Shown in pieces: positions 7,075 to 11,505 of a DNA stretch of 11,505 nucleotides. Positions within the stretch are counted from its first letter, which is position 1. Each line of letters begins with the position of its first letter. The translations under genes were made by a program, and so were the position numbers. Source of the DNA: Clostridiales bacterium (GTDB lineage: Bacteria > Bacillota > Desulfitobacteriia > Desulfitobacteriales > Desulfitobacteriaceae); the NCBI GenBank assembly GCA_027357125.1, contig DAHVVW010000027.1, forward strand, positions 1 through 11,505. The letters are read 5' to 3'. The notes beneath the pieces are model-generated. The model did no database searches and was not told where the DNA came from. It saw only the letters and a list, made by a program, of their open reading frames with translations.

Positions 7075-7962
7075 TCAACCTGTAACCAGTACCTTATGCG
7101 GATAAAGAATATCTTTCCGCCAAACCCCTATTCCTAAAAAAATGCCCTCAGAGAGCACTTTTACTGTTAACCCTTCAGCACGCGGACCCTGCACAGCCTG
7201 GCTCGCACTGGGCAAACCATTCCTAAAAGCCTGGACCCTCTGTGGTTCAAGGTCTGCCTGCGGCAAATCCAGTCCTTCCGGCAACGGTCGCAGAAAAGTA
7301 TAATCATTCCGGCCTACGCACTCTGTAAGCTCTTCTAAAGTCCAGCTCTCCTCCAGGGCGAATGAACCTGACTGCAGGCGCAACAGATAAGACATATGCG
7401 CTCCACAGCCAAGGACTTCCCCGATATCATGGCACAACGTGCGCACATAAGTGCCTTTCGAGCATTTAATATCCAAAAAAGCGCGCGGGAACTCATAATC
7501 CCGCCACCCGGACAGATTCAATGAGTGTATCTCAACTTCCCGTCCCGTGCGCTCAACCTCTACTCCGGCTCGGGCATATTCATAGAGATGCTTGCCCTGA
7601 TGCCTGACAGACGAATACATAGGCGGCACCTGAGTAATCGCTCCCTGGAAACGGGAAAGTATGTTTTCCACATCTTGAACTGAAAGGTTGGGCACAGTGC
7701 GTGTAATAATCTCTCCCAATGCATCCTGGGTATCTGTTGCGATGCCAAAAGTAATCTCGGCACGATAGGATTTTCCCTGTCCGGTAAAATATTCTGCCAC
7801 CCGGGTAGCCTGTCCGACGCATACAGGCAAAACCCCGGCCACACCGGGGTCAAGCGTGCCGGTATGTCCTACCCGCTTAAGCTTAAGCAGGCGGCGCAGC
7901 CAGACGACCACATCTGAAGACGTCATGCCAGGAGGCTTGAGCACATTAACCGTTCCGTCCAC
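7075..7962 (-). CDS. truB: tRNA pseudouridine(55) synthase
   Basis: TruB converts U55 in the T-loop of nearly all tRNAs to pseudouridine and also helps tRNA folding. The 295 residues show the conserved KPPGMTS (9-15) and GHTGTLDPGVAGVLP, whose aspartate at 38 is the catalytic nucleophile. They also show VPPMYSSVRHQGKHLYEYAR and the late CSKGTYVRTL block. The last 70 or so residues resemble the small PUA-like tail of bacterial TruB. GTG at 7962 is chosen because AGGAGG (7977-7972) lies nine bases upstream and MDGTVNVLKPPG is the expected N-terminus; a TTG at 7989 would add nine residues without a good site. The start overlaps the end of nrnA by 17 bases, and its ribosome binding site lies inside nrnA, suggesting translational coupling. 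Confidence 0.97.
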   Translation of the reverse strand: MDGTVNVLKPPGMTSSDVVVWLRRLLKLKRVGHTGTLDPGVAGVLPVCVGQATRVAEYFTGQGKSYRAEITFGIATDTQDALGEIITRTVPNLSVQDVENILSRFQGAITQVPPMYSSVRHQGKHLYEYARAGVEVERTGREVEIHSLNLSGWRDYEFPRAFLDIKCSKGTYVRTLCHDIGEVLGCGAHMSYLLRLQSGSFALEESWTLEELTECVGRNDYTFLRPLPEGLDLPQADLEPQRVQAFRNGLPSASQAVQGPRAEGLTVKVLSEGIFLGIGVWRKDILYPHKVLVTG

Positions 7963-8929
7963 GGCAGAGTGCCTCCTCAATCGCTTCAATCAGACTCTCC
8001 TTGGCAGCGAGCAGTGGCTGGTAAAGGGTACACCCTGCAGCTCGTTTATGGCCGCCGCCACCGAACTTCGACGCTACTTCGTTCACGTTAAGCCACAGAT
8101 TGGAGCGTAGCCCTGCACGCACCTCTGAGAGAGTAATTTCTCTCAAAAGCACAGCTACCTCCACCCCGGCCACGGTACGCGCATGATTTACAAGTCCTTC
8201 AGTAAGGCTTTCCTCTGCTCCACTGGCCTTAAAATCTTCCAGCGCAAGGGTCATCACTGCTAACTGTCCGCCGGCCAATATCTCCAAACTCGCAAGCGCA
8301 TGCTGCAATAGCCTTACCTGGGATAATGGCTTCTGGTCAAAGACGTGATGATGAATATTGCCGAAGTCGATATCTTTTAAGATCAAATCCGCAATTAGGC
8401 GGTGAGTTTGGGCTGTCGTATTGCTGTACTGAAATGAACCGGTATCCGTTACAATTGCCGTGTACAGGTTCGTGGCAATTTCTTGACTGATTTCAACCCC
8501 GAGTTCGGAAATAAGGAAGAATGCTATCTCGCCGCTGGCACTGGCCTGGGGATCGATAAAGTTGATATTCCCAAAATGCTCATTGGAGATATGGTGATCA
8601 AGATTAAGCACAGAAGCAGAAGACGGCAGGTCATCCGCCTTAAGCTTAACCCGCGCAAGATCGGCACAATCCACAAAGAGCAAGGTACCGGGCCAGGGAG
8701 TGGGGAGATATTCGCACACAAGTGCGGCTTCAGGCAGAAAGGCCAAGTTGCGCGGCACCGGATCAGGATTATAGTAGTAAACTTCTTTACCCATTTTGCG
8801 CAAAGCGATTCCGATAGCCAGCATCGATCCAATGCAGTCTCCGTCGGGAGAAACATGGGAAAACAGGGCTACCTGAGAAGCCTTCTTCAGTGCCGCCGCC
8901 ATTTCGGCAAGATTATTCACCGGCATCAT
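7946..8929 (-). CDS. nrnA: DHH/DHHA1 phosphoesterase, NrnA-type oligoribonuclease / pAp phosphatase
   Basis: NrnA-type enzymes degrade very short RNAs left by other nucleases and dephosphorylate 3'-phosphoadenosine 5'-phosphate. With the start used here the protein has 327 residues, against about 313 in Bacillus. The metal-binding DHH motifs are complete: SHVSPDGD (24-31), FVDCAD (85-90), DHH (111-113) and TDTG (161-164). The DHHA1 domain has GGGGHKRAAG at 290-299. The start is uncertain. ATG at 8929, a second ATG at 8926 and GTG at 8920 are all possible and none has a clear Shine-Dalgarno sequence, unlike every other gene here. All lie within the last codons of rbfA, so initiation probably depends on ribosomes finishing rbfA. 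The 3' end overlaps truB by 17 bases. The place between rbfA and truB is common in Firmicutes. Confidence 0.94.
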   Translation of the reverse strand: MMPVNNLAEMAAALKKASQVALFSHVSPDGDCIGSMLAIGIALRKMGKEVYYYNPDPVPRNLAFLPEAALVCEYLPTPWPGTLLFVDCADLARVKLKADDLPSSASVLNLDHHISNEHFGNINFIDPQASASGEIAFFLISELGVEISQEIATNLYTAIVTDTGSFQYSNTTAQTHRLIADLILKDIDFGNIHHHVFDQKPLSQVRLLQHALASLEILAGGQLAVMTLALEDFKASGAEESLTEGLVNHARTVAGVEVAVLLREITLSEVRAGLRSNLWLNVNEVASKFGGGGHKRAAGCTLYQPLLAAKESLIEAIEEALCRGRNG

Positions 8930-9281
8930 TCCGATCAGCAGGGGCTTCAACCTCGCGCAAAAGCTTGGCAATATGCGCTCCTTTTTCCAGGGAAGTATCG
9001 TACTTAAACACTATTTCCGGAACATGCCTGAGCCGTATGCGCTTCCCAATCTCGGAACGCACAAACCCGGCTGCCCGGTTTAGGGCATCCAGCGAGTCTT
9101 TGCTTTGTTGGGCATCACCCAAAACACTCACAAAAACTTTAGCGTGCCCTAAATCGTCTGCTACCTCAACATCCGTGACCGTGATAAACCCTAAACGAGG
9201 ATCTTTCAAATCCTCCCTGATCATTTGGGAAATCTCTTCTTTCAGTGTCTCCGCCAGGCGGTTGGCCCGGTGCTTTGCCAT
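8913..9281 (-). CDS. rbfA: 30S ribosome-binding factor A
   Basis: RbfA is a small KH-fold protein that binds late 30S precursors and is needed for 16S rRNA 5'-end maturation and cold growth. The 122 residues are of normal length and show the conserved N-terminal helix with RLAETLKEEISQMI (8-21), the strand block DPRLGFITVTDVEVADDL (27-44) and LRHVPEIVFKYDTSLEKG (84-101). The start is ATG at 9281 with GGAGG about eight bases upstream. It begins 19 bases after the infB stop and overlaps nrnA by 17 bases, so it sits inside the operon. The pairing with infB is one of the most conserved in bacteria. Confidence 0.97.
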   Translation of the reverse strand: MAKHRANRLAETLKEEISQMIREDLKDPRLGFITVTDVEVADDLGHAKVFVSVLGDAQQSKDSLDALNRAAGFVRSEIGKRIRLRHVPEIVFKYDTSLEKGAHIAKLLREVEAPADRNDAGE

Positions 9282-9300
9282 AGACTATCCCTCCAAGGCC

Positions 9301-11505
<2,205 letters not shown>

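Overview
The window is a core chromosomal segment of a low-to-medium G+C Gram-positive bacterium (Firmicutes). It is most likely from the class Clostridia and perhaps Peptococcaceae-like; this is inferred from gene order and protein style, with no database search. Supporting signs are the order infB-rbfA-nrnA-truB-ribF-rpsO-pnp followed by a polysaccharide deacetylase and an M16 peptidase (the ylxY-ymxG position of Bacillus), strong AGGAGG-type ribosome binding sites, frequent GTG and TTG starts, and SigA-type promoters. All ten genes lie on the minus strand, so transcription runs from high to low coordinates. I see no mobile element, CRISPR array, tRNA or rRNA.

Reading with transcription, the segment opens inside infB (IF-2), whose 5' end lies beyond position 11505. 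The visible N-terminal part is a Gly/Pro/Arg/Gln-rich tandem repeat. rbfA, nrnA, truB and ribF follow with gaps of about 20 bases or short overlaps, and form one translation, RNA-processing and flavin-cofactor operon. A clear SigA promoter at 6046-6074 then starts rpsO, which has a leader of about 88 nt and ends in a strong intrinsic terminator (5591-5640). pnp follows and ends in a second hairpin that overlaps its stop codon.

Immediately after pnp a second promoter (3317-3345) and a leader that may hide its own ribosome binding site precede three envelope or proteolysis genes with short gaps: a NodB-type polysaccharide deacetylase, a DacF/DacA-like D,D-carboxypeptidase and an M16 zinc peptidase. 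The peptidase is cut by the window start but nearly complete. In Bacillus the deacetylase and the M16 gene are neighbours; here a carboxypeptidase sits between them, giving a small peptidoglycan-remodelling unit.

No wholly new system is evident. The points most worth a second look are the nested 27/54-bp repeat in infB, the altered first catalytic motif of the deacetylase, the possible ribosome-site hairpin upstream of it, and the rpsO leader.
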